Origin: Anaerolineae bacterium
GTDB taxonomy: Bacteria; Chloroflexota; Anaerolineae; Aggregatilineales; Phototrophicaceae
Assembly (NCBI GenBank): GCA_022822305.1
Contig: JAJEBY010000003.1
Coordinates: 186,001 to 250,000, forward strand
DNA length: 64,000 nucleotides
Direction: 5' to 3'
In this document: in pieces, positions 1 to 9,750 of the stretch
Position numbering within the stretch: the first letter of the stretch is position 1
How the letters are laid out: every line of letters starts with the position of its first letter
The notes under the pieces: model-generated
The model's input: the letters and a program-made list of their open reading frames with translations, nothing else
Database searches by the model: none
What the model was told of the DNA's origin: nothing
Program-made: the position numbers and the translations under genes

Positions 1-19
1 TCAGATTTGACATAGAGCC

Positions 20-676
20 TTAAAGACTGTCGACCGCCCAGAGCAGGCAGCGTCGCACGAGCTCGCGCGCTTCCGGCACATCAAAATCAGCGATCACATG
101 ACCCAGCGAGCAATAGGCGATCTTGGCTTTTCCATAGCGCCGTGTCCACACCACCGGCATCACCGTGCCGTCAATCCACTCGGCATGATCGCCATTGAAG
201 GTGGTCGTCGCCAAAACCTCGTTCGACGGATCCGTATGCATGTAGTATTGTTCGGAGTGCATATCGAAGTCCCGAATCCCCGCCGTGATCGGATGTTCGT
301 GATCACGGATATTGACGCGATAATCGATGATGTTGCCCGGATGCGCCACCCATTGGCCGCCGATCATGAACTGGTATTCGGTATTGTCGCGAAAAGCATC
401 GGCCGTGCCGCCATGCCAGCCCGCGACGTTGACGCCGCCTTCGCGCGCCGCATGCAACAGCCCGGCTTCTTGCTCATCCGTGATTGAACTCATGGTATGA
501 ATCGGCGCCACCAAATCGAGCGACGACATCAAATCCTTGTCGAGGAAGCTATCCAACGATTCGGACAGCGTGACATCCAGCCCAGCCTCTTCCAACAGCC
601 CGGCGAACAAATGCGTTGTCTCTTTCGGATCGTGCCCGGGCCAGCCGCCATATACCATCAATACGCTCTTGCTCAT
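20..676 (-). CDS. ThuA-like domain protein
   Basis: A 218-residue protein with the ThuA (trehalose-utilisation-like, glutamine-amidotransferase-fold) pattern. It has an N-terminal strand with [13 protein letters not shown], a central [10 protein letters not shown] loop and a late [10 protein letters not shown] segment, all typical of the family. ThuA-like proteins are often found with sugar metabolism genes, but most have no proven reaction, so no substrate can be named. The ATG at 676 is chosen because GGAGCG lies just upstream and homologues start with this strand; the open frame extends further without support. No sugar genes are adjacent. The left window edge lies 19 bases past the stop, so operon partners on that side are unknown. 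Confidence 0.85.
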   Translation of the reverse strand: MSKSVLMVYGGWPGHDPKETTHLFAGLLEEAGLDVTLSESLDSFLDKDLMSSLDLVAPIHTMSSITDEQEAGLLHAAREGGVNVAGWHGGTADAFRDNTEYQFMIGGQWVAHPGNIIDYRVNIRDHEHPITAGIRDFDMHSEQYYMHTDPSNEVLATTTFNGDHAEWIDGTVMPVVWTRRYGKAKIAYCSLGHVIADFDVPEARELVRRCLLWAVDSL

Positions 677-808
677 TTTCGCTCCACTTTCGATTGTTGT
701 TAGCCTTCGGGCAATTATAGCGACAATTGAAGGGATGTCGAAACGAAGCCCGCCACGCGCGCCATGTTCCCGCAAGGGAGGATATCTCGCTGATTTGAGG
801 CAGCGCCG

Positions 809-2917
809 CTATTCGTCGGCGAATTTGTTCAAGAGGAAAATGCTATTGCCCGAAGCGACATATACGATGTCGTGAATCGGATAGGCGACCACGGCCGAGA
901 GCAGCTCAAATTTGTCCGGCGCGATGGCCTGATAACTGTCCATGAAGGTACCGGCTGTGGTCGTCTCGAAGACTGCGCGCGCGCCGCGACTAATCAAAAA
1001 GAAAGCCGGGGAGAAAGGGCTGTCGTTGAGATAAAAGCCCTCGGTCATCGTTTCATGCAATTCGCTGCCTTCGTTGAATCCGCTGAATAAGAAGGTCTTC
1101 TCTACGCCGGCGTTATATTTCTTCATCACGCCATCGTTGTACAGGAGATAGACATTGCCGTCGAGACTGATGGTGAAATCGACGACATTGCGCAGATTGG
1201 GACGCGCCTCCCCGGAGAAATATTCGCGCGGAGCGCTGGGATAGGTTGCGCCTGACGGATCGTATCGCCAGATCTGGTCGCCCTCGTTATCCAGCACATA
1301 CAGACGCCGGCCCCAAACCGTCAGCGCCAGCGGCTGCCGCCATTGATCCACGCCCAGCACGCGCTGTGCATTGCAGATCATGATGAACTGCGGCAAACAA
1401 CGCACCAGCGTGCCGTTCTCATCAATCAGCGCCAATTCATTCGAGACATCATCAAAGGCGATGTCAACGATGCGCCCGATGCTCAATCCATCTACCGTCG
1501 CCCCCCGCCGCATATTCGGCACCGGTTCCTGCCGCATCACCTCAGTGCCGTTGTCCGAAATCTTGATGCGATACACCAGCTGATTGGCATCGTCCAGAGC
1601 GTACATATCCGTGCCGTTTAAGCGCAAACGCGTGATCTCGGCATTTTCGAAATTGGTCAGCGCCGCGGCATAGCGCCGCTTGACATTGTTGAGCCGGTCG
1701 ACGACATCCTGCGCTTCCTGGCGAACCGCGGCAATCGCCGGATCGCCCTCGCGCATGGTCTCACAGACATCCGCCACTTGCAGCGCCGCATTCCAGGCCG
1801 ATGTCACATTGCGCCGATCGGCCGTATCCATCGAGCTGGCCAGGTTCGCCGTCTGCTGCAGGCGACTGAGACATTGCTCAAATTCTGTCGCGCCGATATG
1901 CGACACCCATGACAAGACAACCACTCCCGCCAGCACCAACGGAATCAGCAAGCCCGCCAGGGTCACCGTTCCCGCCGCGCTGCCGCGTTCCCTTCCCGGC
2001 TCCGGCAAGGGCAGGAATCGCTGGAACAGGCGGCTCAGCCTGCCGAACCCGGCGGCACAGCGCAATGCCAGCCGCGACAGTCCCCAGCGCAGTACCGCGC
2101 CCAGTTTCCCGCGGCGGCGATTATTCGACTGCAATCCCTCTCGATCGACTATTTGCCGCGCCTCCGCCAGCTTCGCATTGACTTCCGCGGTGGATTCGCC
2201 CGGCGCCGTCATTACCGGGCTTTCCGCCTCCGGAGGCACCAGCTCCACCAGCATCAATTGGCCTTGCACCTTATGCGCCTCGCGCAGCGCGTCCAACACC
2301 TTTTCGATGTCATTTTCCAGCAGGAAGCTCGTCAGCTGCGCCACAGCGAAATCCGCCAGGTTGGCATCCGCCAGGGCAAAGCGCGTGCCGGCATTCACGC
2401 CATAACGCACCATTGAGACTTCCGGCTCCGGCAAGATGCCCAAGGGCGTGCTGAAAAACTGCTCCTTGTCACTTGGATCATCGGGAAACGTCAGCGTCAA
2501 GCCGACCGTCTGCAAGACCGACATGACCGGTCCCACGCGCCCGACATACAGATCATCGCCATGCAAAACCGCGATGATGATGCTCGCTTCGAATTGCTGT
2601 TGCTCGAACTCGCTATGCTCTTCGTTGTGCTCGTGCAGATTGCGATTCAACACCTGGAAGACCGCGCGCAGCGCAATCGTCACACTGCCGCTCATGCTGA
2701 AATAACGTTCAGCGGCCAGGACCGCCAGCTGTTCATAAAAGGATGTGGGCGCGATCGTGCCGGAGGGCACAATCAAAGTGAAGAAGGTATCGCCTTCGCG
2801 ACCGCGCGCGGCAGTCGGCGGCGCCACCACCACCGACGCGCCCGGTGGATTGACATTTATCGGCCGGCCACCAACCACATATAGATGGCCTACCAAGGCT
2901 TCCAGATCAAACGCCAT
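809..2917 (-). CDS. Degenerate PP2C-like / membrane / beta-propeller protein
   Basis: A 702-residue protein in three parts. Residues about 1-240 resemble a PP2C-type phosphatase core: a helix like ALRAVFQVLNRNLHEHN, then a strand with GDDLYVGRVG. The metal-binding aspartate motifs (DGxGG and GDSR types) are missing, so it is probably inactive. A single membrane helix follows at about 316-340 (VTLAGLLIPLVLAGVVVLSW). The rest is a coiled-coil-like stretch and then repeated strands (VDGLSIGRIVDIAFDD, PLALTVWGRRLYVLDN, NVVDFTISLDGNVYLLYNDG) that read as an extracytoplasmic NHL-like propeller. The ATG at 2917 is preferred because the longer frame has low-complexity N-terminal residues. It is divergent from the gene at 3096. 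Function unknown; a signalling or sensory role is inference. Confidence 0.75.
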   Translation of the reverse strand: MAFDLEALVGHLYVVGGRPINVNPPGASVVVAPPTAARGREGDTFFTLIVPSGTIAPTSFYEQLAVLAAERYFSMSGSVTIALRAVFQVLNRNLHEHNEEHSEFEQQQFEASIIIAVLHGDDLYVGRVGPVMSVLQTVGLTLTFPDDPSDKEQFFSTPLGILPEPEVSMVRYGVNAGTRFALADANLADFAVAQLTSFLLENDIEKVLDALREAHKVQGQLMLVELVPPEAESPVMTAPGESTAEVNAKLAEARQIVDREGLQSNNRRRGKLGAVLRWGLSRLALRCAAGFGRLSRLFQRFLPLPEPGRERGSAAGTVTLAGLLIPLVLAGVVVLSWVSHIGATEFEQCLSRLQQTANLASSMDTADRRNVTSAWNAALQVADVCETMREGDPAIAAVRQEAQDVVDRLNNVKRRYAAALTNFENAEITRLRLNGTDMYALDDANQLVYRIKISDNGTEVMRQEPVPNMRRGATVDGLSIGRIVDIAFDDVSNELALIDENGTLVRCLPQFIMICNAQRVLGVDQWRQPLALTVWGRRLYVLDNEGDQIWRYDPSGATYPSAPREYFSGEARPNLRNVVDFTISLDGNVYLLYNDGVMKKYNAGVEKTFLFSGFNEGSELHETMTEGFYLNDSPFSPAFFLISRGARAVFETTTAGTFMDSYQAIAPDKFELLSAVVAYPIHDIVYVASGNSIFLLNKFADE

Positions 2918-3095
2918 CTGCAATTCATCGCATTTTTGACAGGCTAAGTTGATTGTACAGCAAGATGGTTTTCGTGCTACACTGTCGGCAACGGAGTACC
3001 GCTCCAAACTCGGAATTGTCCGCGCTGTGGGAACGCCGTGATCGCGCCGGTCGCCGTTCCCGTCCGCGCATTTCGCTTCAGGAGGACCGGCCGCC

Positions 3096-4181
3096 ATGTC
3101 CACAGCTCGAGCAGTGAAACGCCAGTTGCTTACCGTGGATGAACGACCGCGTCAGACTGATATGCCGGCGGACAATCTGCGCCTGGATTGGCTCATGGCG
3201 TTGACGTCTTGCGCCATCGTGTTTGGTCTGTATATTGACGGCTGGGCGCATAACCACGGCCGCGTGGATGACAGCTTTTTCACGCCCTGGCACGCTCTGC
3301 TCTACGGCGCCGTCGGCGTGTCTGGCCTCGTGCTAATCGTCACCCATTTTCGTAACGTCGGCATAGGATTCCGCTGGAGTAAGGCCCTGCCCGCGGGATA
3401 CGCGCTCTCTTTGATTGGCTTTTTCGCCTTTGCCCTTGGCGGCGTCGCCGATATGCTCTGGCACGAAGCATTTGGCTTTGAAGAAGGCATAGAAGCCTTG
3501 ATTAGTCCATCTCACCTCTACCTCGCGCTGACGGGCGTGCTCATCATGACCGGTACCATCCGCGCGATCTGGGGGCGAGAAAGCGACAATAGTTGGAAAC
3601 ACCTCGCTCCCGCCATACTTAGCTTCACCTGCATCGCCTCGGTATTCTCTTTTTTCAACGCCTACGCTCCGATCGGCGGCGACATGATCCTGCTGACCGG
3701 AACGCGGCCCGATTCTCATAGTTTGCACGACGTTGCCGGGATAATTCCCTTTGTCATCCAGAGCAACCTGCTGCTCGGTTCAGTGCTGATTATGACCTAT
3801 CGCTGGCGGTTGCCATTCGGGGCCATCACCTTGATTTTCCTGCTCAATTCCCTGTTGATGACCTGGTATCGGATCGGTGAGGCTGGCGAATTTATTTTTG
3901 CCATCAGCGCCACGGTGGTCGGCCTGCTCTGTGATACATACTACAGTCGCTATAGCTTGGCTGATACAAATCGACTGCGCTTCTTCGCCGCGTTTATGCC
4001 TTTCGCCTATAGTCTGGGCGCCATGATGATGATCCAGATCCTGGGCATCAACGTCTGGGAAAATGGCGGGCTCTGGTGGGAAATCCACATGTGGCTCGGC
4101 GTTCCCGTCCTGGCGGGCGCATTTGGCTACGGACTGAGCCTGCTCGCGCATCCGCCGGCCTTCCCTGAATCAGCCAGCTGA
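3096..4181 (+). CDS. Multi-pass membrane protein, His-rich loops, unknown function
   Basis: A 361-residue integral membrane protein with about eight hydrophobic segments. Several loops carry conserved-looking His/Asp/Glu residues: GWAHNHGRVDD, FTPWHALLYG, ADMLWHEAFGFEEG, SPSHLYLALTG and DSHSLHD. I do not recognise a named family. The start ATG has an AGGAGG box 13 bases upstream. It is followed after 30 bases by the copper lipoprotein gene on the same strand, so the two probably form one transcript. The His/Met-rich membrane face and this neighbour suggest a role in copper or another metal at the membrane, but that is inference. A weak promoter may lie near TACACT at 2978-2983. Confidence 0.8.
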   Translation: MSTARAVKRQLLTVDERPRQTDMPADNLRLDWLMALTSCAIVFGLYIDGWAHNHGRVDDSFFTPWHALLYGAVGVSGLVLIVTHFRNVGIGFRWSKALPAGYALSLIGFFAFALGGVADMLWHEAFGFEEGIEALISPSHLYLALTGVLIMTGTIRAIWGRESDNSWKHLAPAILSFTCIASVFSFFNAYAPIGGDMILLTGTRPDSHSLHDVAGIIPFVIQSNLLLGSVLIMTYRWRLPFGAITLIFLLNSLLMTWYRIGEAGEFIFAISATVVGLLCDTYYSRYSLADTNRLRFFAAFMPFAYSLGAMMMIQILGINVWENGGLWWEIHMWLGVPVLAGAFGYGLSLLAHPPAFPESAS

Positions 4182-4211
4182 AGCAGCCAATCACGAACGG
4201 ACACTTAATCC

Positions 4212-5456
4212 ATGCATATGACTCGACATCTGCCGATCATCATCCTGCTCATCCTGCTCACCACTGCCTGTCGACAGCAACAAATCTCCTCCAGCGACAT
4301 TACTCTCGATTTGACCGTCAGCGACATGTTGGTCGGGGACACGACATTGCTGATAACAGTCCTCGACACAGACGGCAATGTCATCCAGAACCCGGGAAAG
4401 CTCAGCCTGCGCGGCGATATGGATCACGCCGGCATGGTACCGGTGTTCGCAGAATCGGAGACATCGATCGATGGCGTATTCACCCTGCCTTTCGAATGGA
4501 CGATGGCGGGCGGATGGATTGTCGAAGCCAGTCTGAATCTCGATTCCGGCGCCGTTGTCACGCAAAGCTTTAATCTGGAAATCATGAGCGAAGCCGGCGC
4601 GGAAGCCATGGATGGCATGGACCACAGCGACATGGATCATGCGGATTCAGCCACGGACATGACCGACATGGACCACAGCGATATGGATCATGCAGATTCA
4701 GTCGCGGACATGACCGACATGGATCACAGCGATATGGATCATGCGGATTCGGCCGCGGACATGACCGACATGGACCACAGCGATATGGATCCTTCGGATT
4801 CGGTCGCGGACATGACCGACATGGACCACAGCGATATGGATCATGCGGATTCAGCCGCGGATATGACCGACATGGACCACAGCGACATGGATCATGCAGA
4901 TTCAGCCGCGGATATGACCGACATGGACCACAGCGATATGGGTCATGCAGATTCAGCCGCGGACATGACCGACATGGATCACAGCGACATGGCAGGCGCA
5001 GCCGTCTCAGGACAAACCAGCGCCGCCTACCTCCACATCGACAATCGCGGAGCAAGCGATGTGACCATCACTGCCGCGCGTTCAGCCGCCGCCATGGCGG
5101 TTGAATTCCACCAAACCATCGTCGAGAATGACATCGCCCGCATGCAACCCGTTTCGGCGCTATCGATCCCGGCGGGACAATCGCTGCACTTGCATCCTGG
5201 CGGCATGCACATCATGTTGATTGATCTGATGCGCGACCTGACCGCCGGATCCGTCATCGCCATCGAGCTCGTTCTCGAGTCGGGCGACCTGATCGCGCTA
5301 GACCTGCCGATCATGCAGATGCAAATGGATGATGATGCTGAATTCGAGTTTGGAAATCTCGTCTTCAGTCAGCTCTGGGCGCGTCCCGCCAGCGCCGGCG
5401 CCATGCGCGAGACCGAGGCTCACGAGATGTCGATGGAAGACGATTCTTCTGAGTAA
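4212..5456 (+). CDS. Copper lipoprotein: YtkA/FixH-like + MDHSDM repeats + PCuAC
   Basis: A 414-residue lipoprotein with lipobox LTTAC (Cys20). Residues about 25-125 resemble the YtkA/FixH beta-sandwich (LRGDMDHAGM, then PFEWTMAGGW). Residues 132-260 are a low-complexity linker of 17-residue repeats with core DMTDMDHSDMDHADSAA. Residues about 261-390 form a PCu(A)C copper-chaperone domain whose ligands fit the family rule H-x10-M-x21-H-x-M exactly: His300, Met311, His333 and Met335. Known PCuAC proteins bind Cu(I) outside the membrane and deliver it to the CuA site of cytochrome oxidase. MDHS-type repeats also occur in copper-resistance proteins. The three-part fusion is unusual, and the repeats could serve as a copper store or sponge (inference). 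It lies downstream of the His-rich membrane protein. Confidence 0.9.
   Translation: MHMTRHLPIIILLILLTTACRQQQISSSDITLDLTVSDMLVGDTTLLITVLDTDGNVIQNPGKLSLRGDMDHAGMVPVFAESETSIDGVFTLPFEWTMAGGWIVEASLNLDSGAVVTQSFNLEIMSEAGAEAMDGMDHSDMDHADSATDMTDMDHSDMDHADSVADMTDMDHSDMDHADSAADMTDMDHSDMDPSDSVADMTDMDHSDMDHADSAADMTDMDHSDMDHADSAADMTDMDHSDMGHADSAADMTDMDHSDMAGAAVSGQTSAAYLHIDNRGASDVTITAARSAAAMAVEFHQTIVENDIARMQPVSALSIPAGQSLHLHPGGMHIMLIDLMRDLTAGSVIAIELVLESGDLIALDLPIMQMQMDDDAEFEFGNLVFSQLWARPASAGAMRETEAHEMSMEDDSSE
4605..4991 (+). repeat. 51-bp in-frame tandem repeat (about 7.6 units)
   Basis: The first, degenerate unit occupies 4605-4655. Six full 51-bp units follow from 4656, 4707, 4758, 4809, 4860 and 4911, and a partial unit from 4962. 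Each encodes 17 residues with 3 Met, 2 His and 6 Asp. Copies differ at a few bases, mostly synonymous (gac/gat, gca/gcg). One copy changes DHAD to DPSD and another DMDH to DMGH. The near-identity suggests recent expansion, and copy number may vary between strains. Confidence 0.95.
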
Positions 5457-5469
5457 TCCCAACCGGTTA

Positions 5470-8400
5470 TCAAGCCCCGCCAATCCAGCGCCACAGCCAA
5501 AAGCCGCGCATGCCATGCGGCACCAGCGCCAGGAACGCCGCCCCCTCGTCAGCATCCAGCGGACGCAATACGAGCAACACCGCCGCATAGACCGCCAGCC
5601 CCACGATTAGCGCGACTATGCCCGGCCCCAATACCGCTTGCAGCGCCAACATGGCGGCTAAGGCGATCAACGGACGCCACAACAATCCCGGCAAATTCAC
5701 CTGCGGCAGTCGGCGTCGCAGCAAATACATGAAGGGCAAGAGCAATACCAACTCCGATGCGATGGTGGCGATAGCGGCCGCGCGAATGCCGTATTGCGGG
5801 ATGAAGATGATGTTCGCCAGGATGTTGAAAGCGACCGCCAGGATGAAAGCGCGAGTGATCAGACGCTGCAATCCCAGGGCGATCAACACGTACTGGGTCA
5901 GGCTATTCATCCAGCCGAAAGGAATGCTCCAAATCATCAGTTGCAGGGCGATGGCGCCTTGCGGCAGATACTGCGCTCCGCCCAGCAACAATGTCAAGTC
6001 TTCCGCCAGTGCCGAAAACAGCATCGCCAGCGGCAGAGTCAACGCGAATAGCATTTTGATGCCGAAGCTGTAGCTGCGCCGCAATCCCGGCAGATCGTCT
6101 CGCGCCTGCCGCGACATCACCGGGAATAGCGCCTGCGTGAAAAAAGCCGGCACGATATTAATCGCCAGCAGCCACTTGTAAGCGGTGCTGTATTGCGCCA
6201 CCGTCCCCGCGCCCTTGATCGCCTGCAATATCACGATGTCGATCTGGAAGAATATCGTCGCCAGAAAGTGATTTAGCATCAGCGGAAAACTCTCGCCCGC
6301 CATCTCACGCAGCAGCTTCCCGTCCGGTCGCCAGCGCGCCAATCGTCCGATCAGCCGCCGACCCGCCCATACCAGCACAACCAGCGTCAGCAGGTTGTTG
6401 AATATGCTCACCGCCGCCAAGCCAACGATGCCATAACCCAGCAGCAGCGCGATCACGCCAAAAACCACCTTGTTGATGGTGGTGATGGTCGCGATCGCCG
6501 CCGGGCGTTCCGCCTGCTCGTTGGCATAGAACAGCGAGGTCATGCCTTTGGACAGACTGGCCGGGAACAATCCCAGGTACAGCAATCCAATCGCCAGCAA
6601 ACCATCGGCGCTGATTGCTTCGACGCCCGAGGACTGCCACAACAGCAATACCCCCGCCAACAACGGGACGCCGGCCAGGCTCAAGACCAGGCGGAACAAT
6701 GAACTGTTATAGAGATAATGACCCGCGCGCGTCCGCTGCTGCGCCGCTTCGCGTATCAGGAAAACATCCAGCCCAAAGTTGGTGAAGATATCGAACGCGA
6801 CAAAGAGCACCACCGCGAAGCTGTAAATGCCGACCTCTTCCTGCGCTAGCAAGCGATACATCACCATGGCGAAGACCATATCAATGCCGCGATTGAAGAG
6901 GTTGAGAATGATCGGCGCCAAGCTGTTGCGCGCCACCCGCGCCACGCCGGACGATTCATCCGTGTTCATGCCGATATAAGCGCGCCAGAACCAGCTCCCC
7001 GCCAGCAGCGCCATCAATGCCACGCTGATGGCGGACACAAACATGCCCAGGTGGACGCTGGCCGGACTATAAACCAAGCGCAAGGTCCACTCGCCCGCCG
7101 GCAATTCCAGGCCCTGCAGATTCGCCAGCACCAGCCGCACCGCCAGCCCAAACTCGGCATCTTCTCCCGCTCCGCGAGGACGAGCGAAGGCGCGCCAACC
7201 CGGCGCATAGCTCTCGCTGACCACCAGCCAGCTGTCTCGCTCGGCAGTCACATCGATGAACTTTTCGCGTCCGCTGTCCCGCGTGATCGCCGCCGCCTGA
7301 TAGCGCGGCACATGCAATGCCGTCGACGGCGTCGTGAAATCGCCGAAGTGGAATCCGCCCCCCGGTTCCGCCAGCCAGCGCGCCTCCCAATCCGCTTTGT
7401 CCACGACGAATGCCCGCGGCATCACCGACAGATTCTCCCAGATCGTCACCGCCTCGTCGCCATACACCGTCCGCCAACCGACCGGCGTACTCTGCCAGTC
7501 GCGCGGCGTCAGCACATATTTGATATTCAGCAAATTAAACAGATCAGCGGACAATACCGCCTCGTATCCGCCGCCATAATTCCAATCCGGCGTCGTGTAG
7601 ACCGGCGCTATACGATTGAAATCCAGCTGATGCTGCGGCTGCAAGGCGCGCATCGTCGCCACATAACCGGCCGGGATGATGCTGTCATATCCCCGTACAT
7701 CGTCCAATCCGTGGCGCATGCCCAGATTCGGCAATAATATCGCCGGCCGCCCCGGATCACCTTCCAAACTGGTGATGCGGAAATCGCCCGGCTGCCCCCC
7801 CAAAAACTCGACGGCGGGCGGCTTGAATTCCAGCAGCAGCGGATCGCTCGCCGGATTAAATCCGTAGGTCGCCACCAGCAGATCCACGCCGGTCATCAGC
7901 AACGCGATAATCATCCAGCGACCGGTTCGCTTCCGCGCGGCCCACAAGAAGATCACGCCGCTCAACAGCATCAATATGGCCAGCGTCACCACTTGCGGCA
8001 GCTGGAAACTGTAAAACATGCGCCCGTCCGCGAAGGCGTTCTCCGCGCCGGCCAGGTTGGTTATCAACCCGTCAAACAGTGCGGCATAGCGCTCGTATTG
8101 GAAGAACGTCACGCCCGCGCCCAGGCACAGCGCCGCGCCCGCCAGCGCCAGCGCAAGTCCAAACGCCAGCTGCCAAGTCAGTGACCAGCGTGTGCGATTC
8201 AATTGATCCGAAAGTATATGCCAGCCGAGCCCCGCCAAGGCCGCCACTGCGAAACTCATGGCGAATACCCAGCGGAAAGGAGAATTCAGCTGATTCATGC
8301 CCGGCAGCTGAAATATGAGCGCATAGGTCCGCGCGCCGAACATGAACGACACTGCCAGAATCGCCAGCGCCGCGAAGAACACGATGACACCGGCGTATCC

Positions 8401-9618
8401 TCGAGCGCCTTGCCGCCGTCGCAGCCCGGCGACCAGCGCGTATCCCGCCAGGAATATCGGCAAGACGCCTACATAAAGCGCCCCTTCAACATAGTTCTTG
8501 ATGCCCCAATCGATGAAATCAAGCGTCTCGCCCGCCGCATTGCGCAGATCAGTCACTCGCTCCCCGCTGAAGACATCGACATAACCGTGATGCGCCGGCG
8601 ATCCATAGAAGTTCGGCAGCAAAAACTGCAGGGCGTCGCGCGACGGGTGAGCGTAGCCCAGCACCGTCTCCAAACTCGAGCGCTCGCTGCGCCAGTTGCC
8701 GCCCAGGAACTCAAGCATCGGGATCAGCTGCAACGCCGATAAGCCCAATCCCAGCGCGATCATCAGCCCCAGCCAAAATCCACTGAAGCCCGCCCAGCGC
8801 CAAGGAGAACGACCAGCTTCCCGCCCTCGGCGTAGCGCCTCCCCCAACAGCCGAAAGACGGCATAGGGTACGAATATCAGCAGCGTGTATATGCTGATCT
8901 CCACGTGGCCCGCCAAGATGTTGCAAGCCAGCCCAATCGCGCCAATGATCACCCAGGGAATCGCCGTGCCCCGGAAGATCCACAGCGTTCGGCCACGCAA
9001 GATGTTTTCGATCATCCACAAGATCAGCGGCAGCCACACCGCTGCCGCCACCATCATCGGGAAAACCGCGCTCGCGATCATGAATCCCGATAGCTGAAAG
9101 GCCAGCCCGGCCAGCCCCGCCCCATAGCGGTTGACGCCCAGCGCGCGCATATAACCCGCCATGAACAATCCCGCCAGCCACAGATTGAGCAAGATGAACC
9201 AGCCATAGGCGGCGCTGAGCGGCAGCAGATAATACACAATGCTCAGCGGATAAAGCGCGGAATGCTGCCCGGCCGCTAGAAATGGAACGCCCGAAAACAC
9301 GTGCGGATTCCACAAAGGTATCTCCCCCTGCGCAATCTGATCCCGTATGAAGGACTTCCATTGGTAATTCTGCAAAACCATATCCGAAAGCAAATGGTTG
9401 TGCGGAACCGGCGGCGCCTGCGCCACCTCGCGATAAGCCGAGTACGGCAAATACTGAAACAGATTTTCAGTCGGCAGCAGCGTGCGATCGCCCAAGGTCT
9501 GCTGATGAAACATCAACAAGGGAAAGATCAACAGAAAGACGATCAGGACGAGATCAGGAGATGGGCGGCGGCGAATCAGCATCAGCGTCTGTCGATCCTC
9601 TCGATATTCAGATTTCAC
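5470..9618 (-). CDS. YfhO-like membrane protein fused to Wzx-type flippase
   Basis: A 1,382-residue membrane protein. The first about 880 residues match the YfhO type: a GT-C-like multi-pass core with LWNPHVFSGVPFLA and LSGFMIASAVFP, then a large soluble domain (VLTPRDW, SYAPGWRAF). Residues about 885-1350 form a complete oligosaccharide flippase of the Wzx/MurJ-like MOP group (NLFNRGIDMVFAMVMYRLL, then ten or more helices). YfhO proteins are implicated in glycosylation of wall polymers; flippases move lipid-linked sugars across the membrane. The join at about residue 882 contains an internal ATG (6970) with no ribosome site. The start is GTG at 9618; an ATG at 9582 is an alternative. It converges on the copper lipoprotein gene. 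Confidence 0.85.
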   Translation of the reverse strand: MKSEYREDRQTLMLIRRRPSPDLVLIVFLLIFPLLMFHQQTLGDRTLLPTENLFQYLPYSAYREVAQAPPVPHNHLLSDMVLQNYQWKSFIRDQIAQGEIPLWNPHVFSGVPFLAAGQHSALYPLSIVYYLLPLSAAYGWFILLNLWLAGLFMAGYMRALGVNRYGAGLAGLAFQLSGFMIASAVFPMMVAAAVWLPLILWMIENILRGRTLWIFRGTAIPWVIIGAIGLACNILAGHVEISIYTLLIFVPYAVFRLLGEALRRGREAGRSPWRWAGFSGFWLGLMIALGLGLSALQLIPMLEFLGGNWRSERSSLETVLGYAHPSRDALQFLLPNFYGSPAHHGYVDVFSGERVTDLRNAAGETLDFIDWGIKNYVEGALYVGVLPIFLAGYALVAGLRRRQGARGYAGVIVFFAALAILAVSFMFGARTYALIFQLPGMNQLNSPFRWVFAMSFAVAALAGLGWHILSDQLNRTRWSLTWQLAFGLALALAGAALCLGAGVTFFQYERYAALFDGLITNLAGAENAFADGRMFYSFQLPQVVTLAILMLLSGVIFLWAARKRTGRWMIIALLMTGVDLLVATYGFNPASDPLLLEFKPPAVEFLGGQPGDFRITSLEGDPGRPAILLPNLGMRHGLDDVRGYDSIIPAGYVATMRALQPQHQLDFNRIAPVYTTPDWNYGGGYEAVLSADLFNLLNIKYVLTPRDWQSTPVGWRTVYGDEAVTIWENLSVMPRAFVVDKADWEARWLAEPGGGFHFGDFTTPSTALHVPRYQAAAITRDSGREKFIDVTAERDSWLVVSESYAPGWRAFARPRGAGEDAEFGLAVRLVLANLQGLELPAGEWTLRLVYSPASVHLGMFVSAISVALMALLAGSWFWRAYIGMNTDESSGVARVARNSLAPIILNLFNRGIDMVFAMVMYRLLAQEEVGIYSFAVVLFVAFDIFTNFGLDVFLIREAAQQRTRAGHYLYNSSLFRLVLSLAGVPLLAGVLLLWQSSGVEAISADGLLAIGLLYLGLFPASLSKGMTSLFYANEQAERPAAIATITTINKVVFGVIALLLGYGIVGLAAVSIFNNLLTLVVLVWAGRRLIGRLARWRPDGKLLREMAGESFPLMLNHFLATIFFQIDIVILQAIKGAGTVAQYSTAYKWLLAINIVPAFFTQALFPVMSRQARDDLPGLRRSYSFGIKMLFALTLPLAMLFSALAEDLTLLLGGAQYLPQGAIALQLMIWSIPFGWMNSLTQYVLIALGLQRLITRAFILAVAFNILANIIFIPQYGIRAAAIATIASELVLLLPFMYLLRRRLPQVNLPGLLWRPLIALAAMLALQAVLGPGIVALIVGLAVYAAVLLVLRPLDADEGAAFLALVPHGMRGFWLWRWIGGA

Positions 9619-9750
9619 GTGACCGGCATCGGAATCGTCTAGCAGGCGCCGATGGCGAATCCGACCAGCGACATCGCCGCGACCGGATCTTCGCGCACAA
9701 GACTAATACACGGATGGCAATCGTTTCGGCTAATCCGCGACCCTCGGCAG

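Noticed and set aside
4605..4991. CRISPR-like array
   Set aside because: The repeats are 51 bp with no spacers, in frame, and inside a coding gene.
4582..5055. Cys/Arg-rich protein on the minus strand
   Set aside because: It is the mirror of the DMDHSDM repeat; its composition follows from the other strand.
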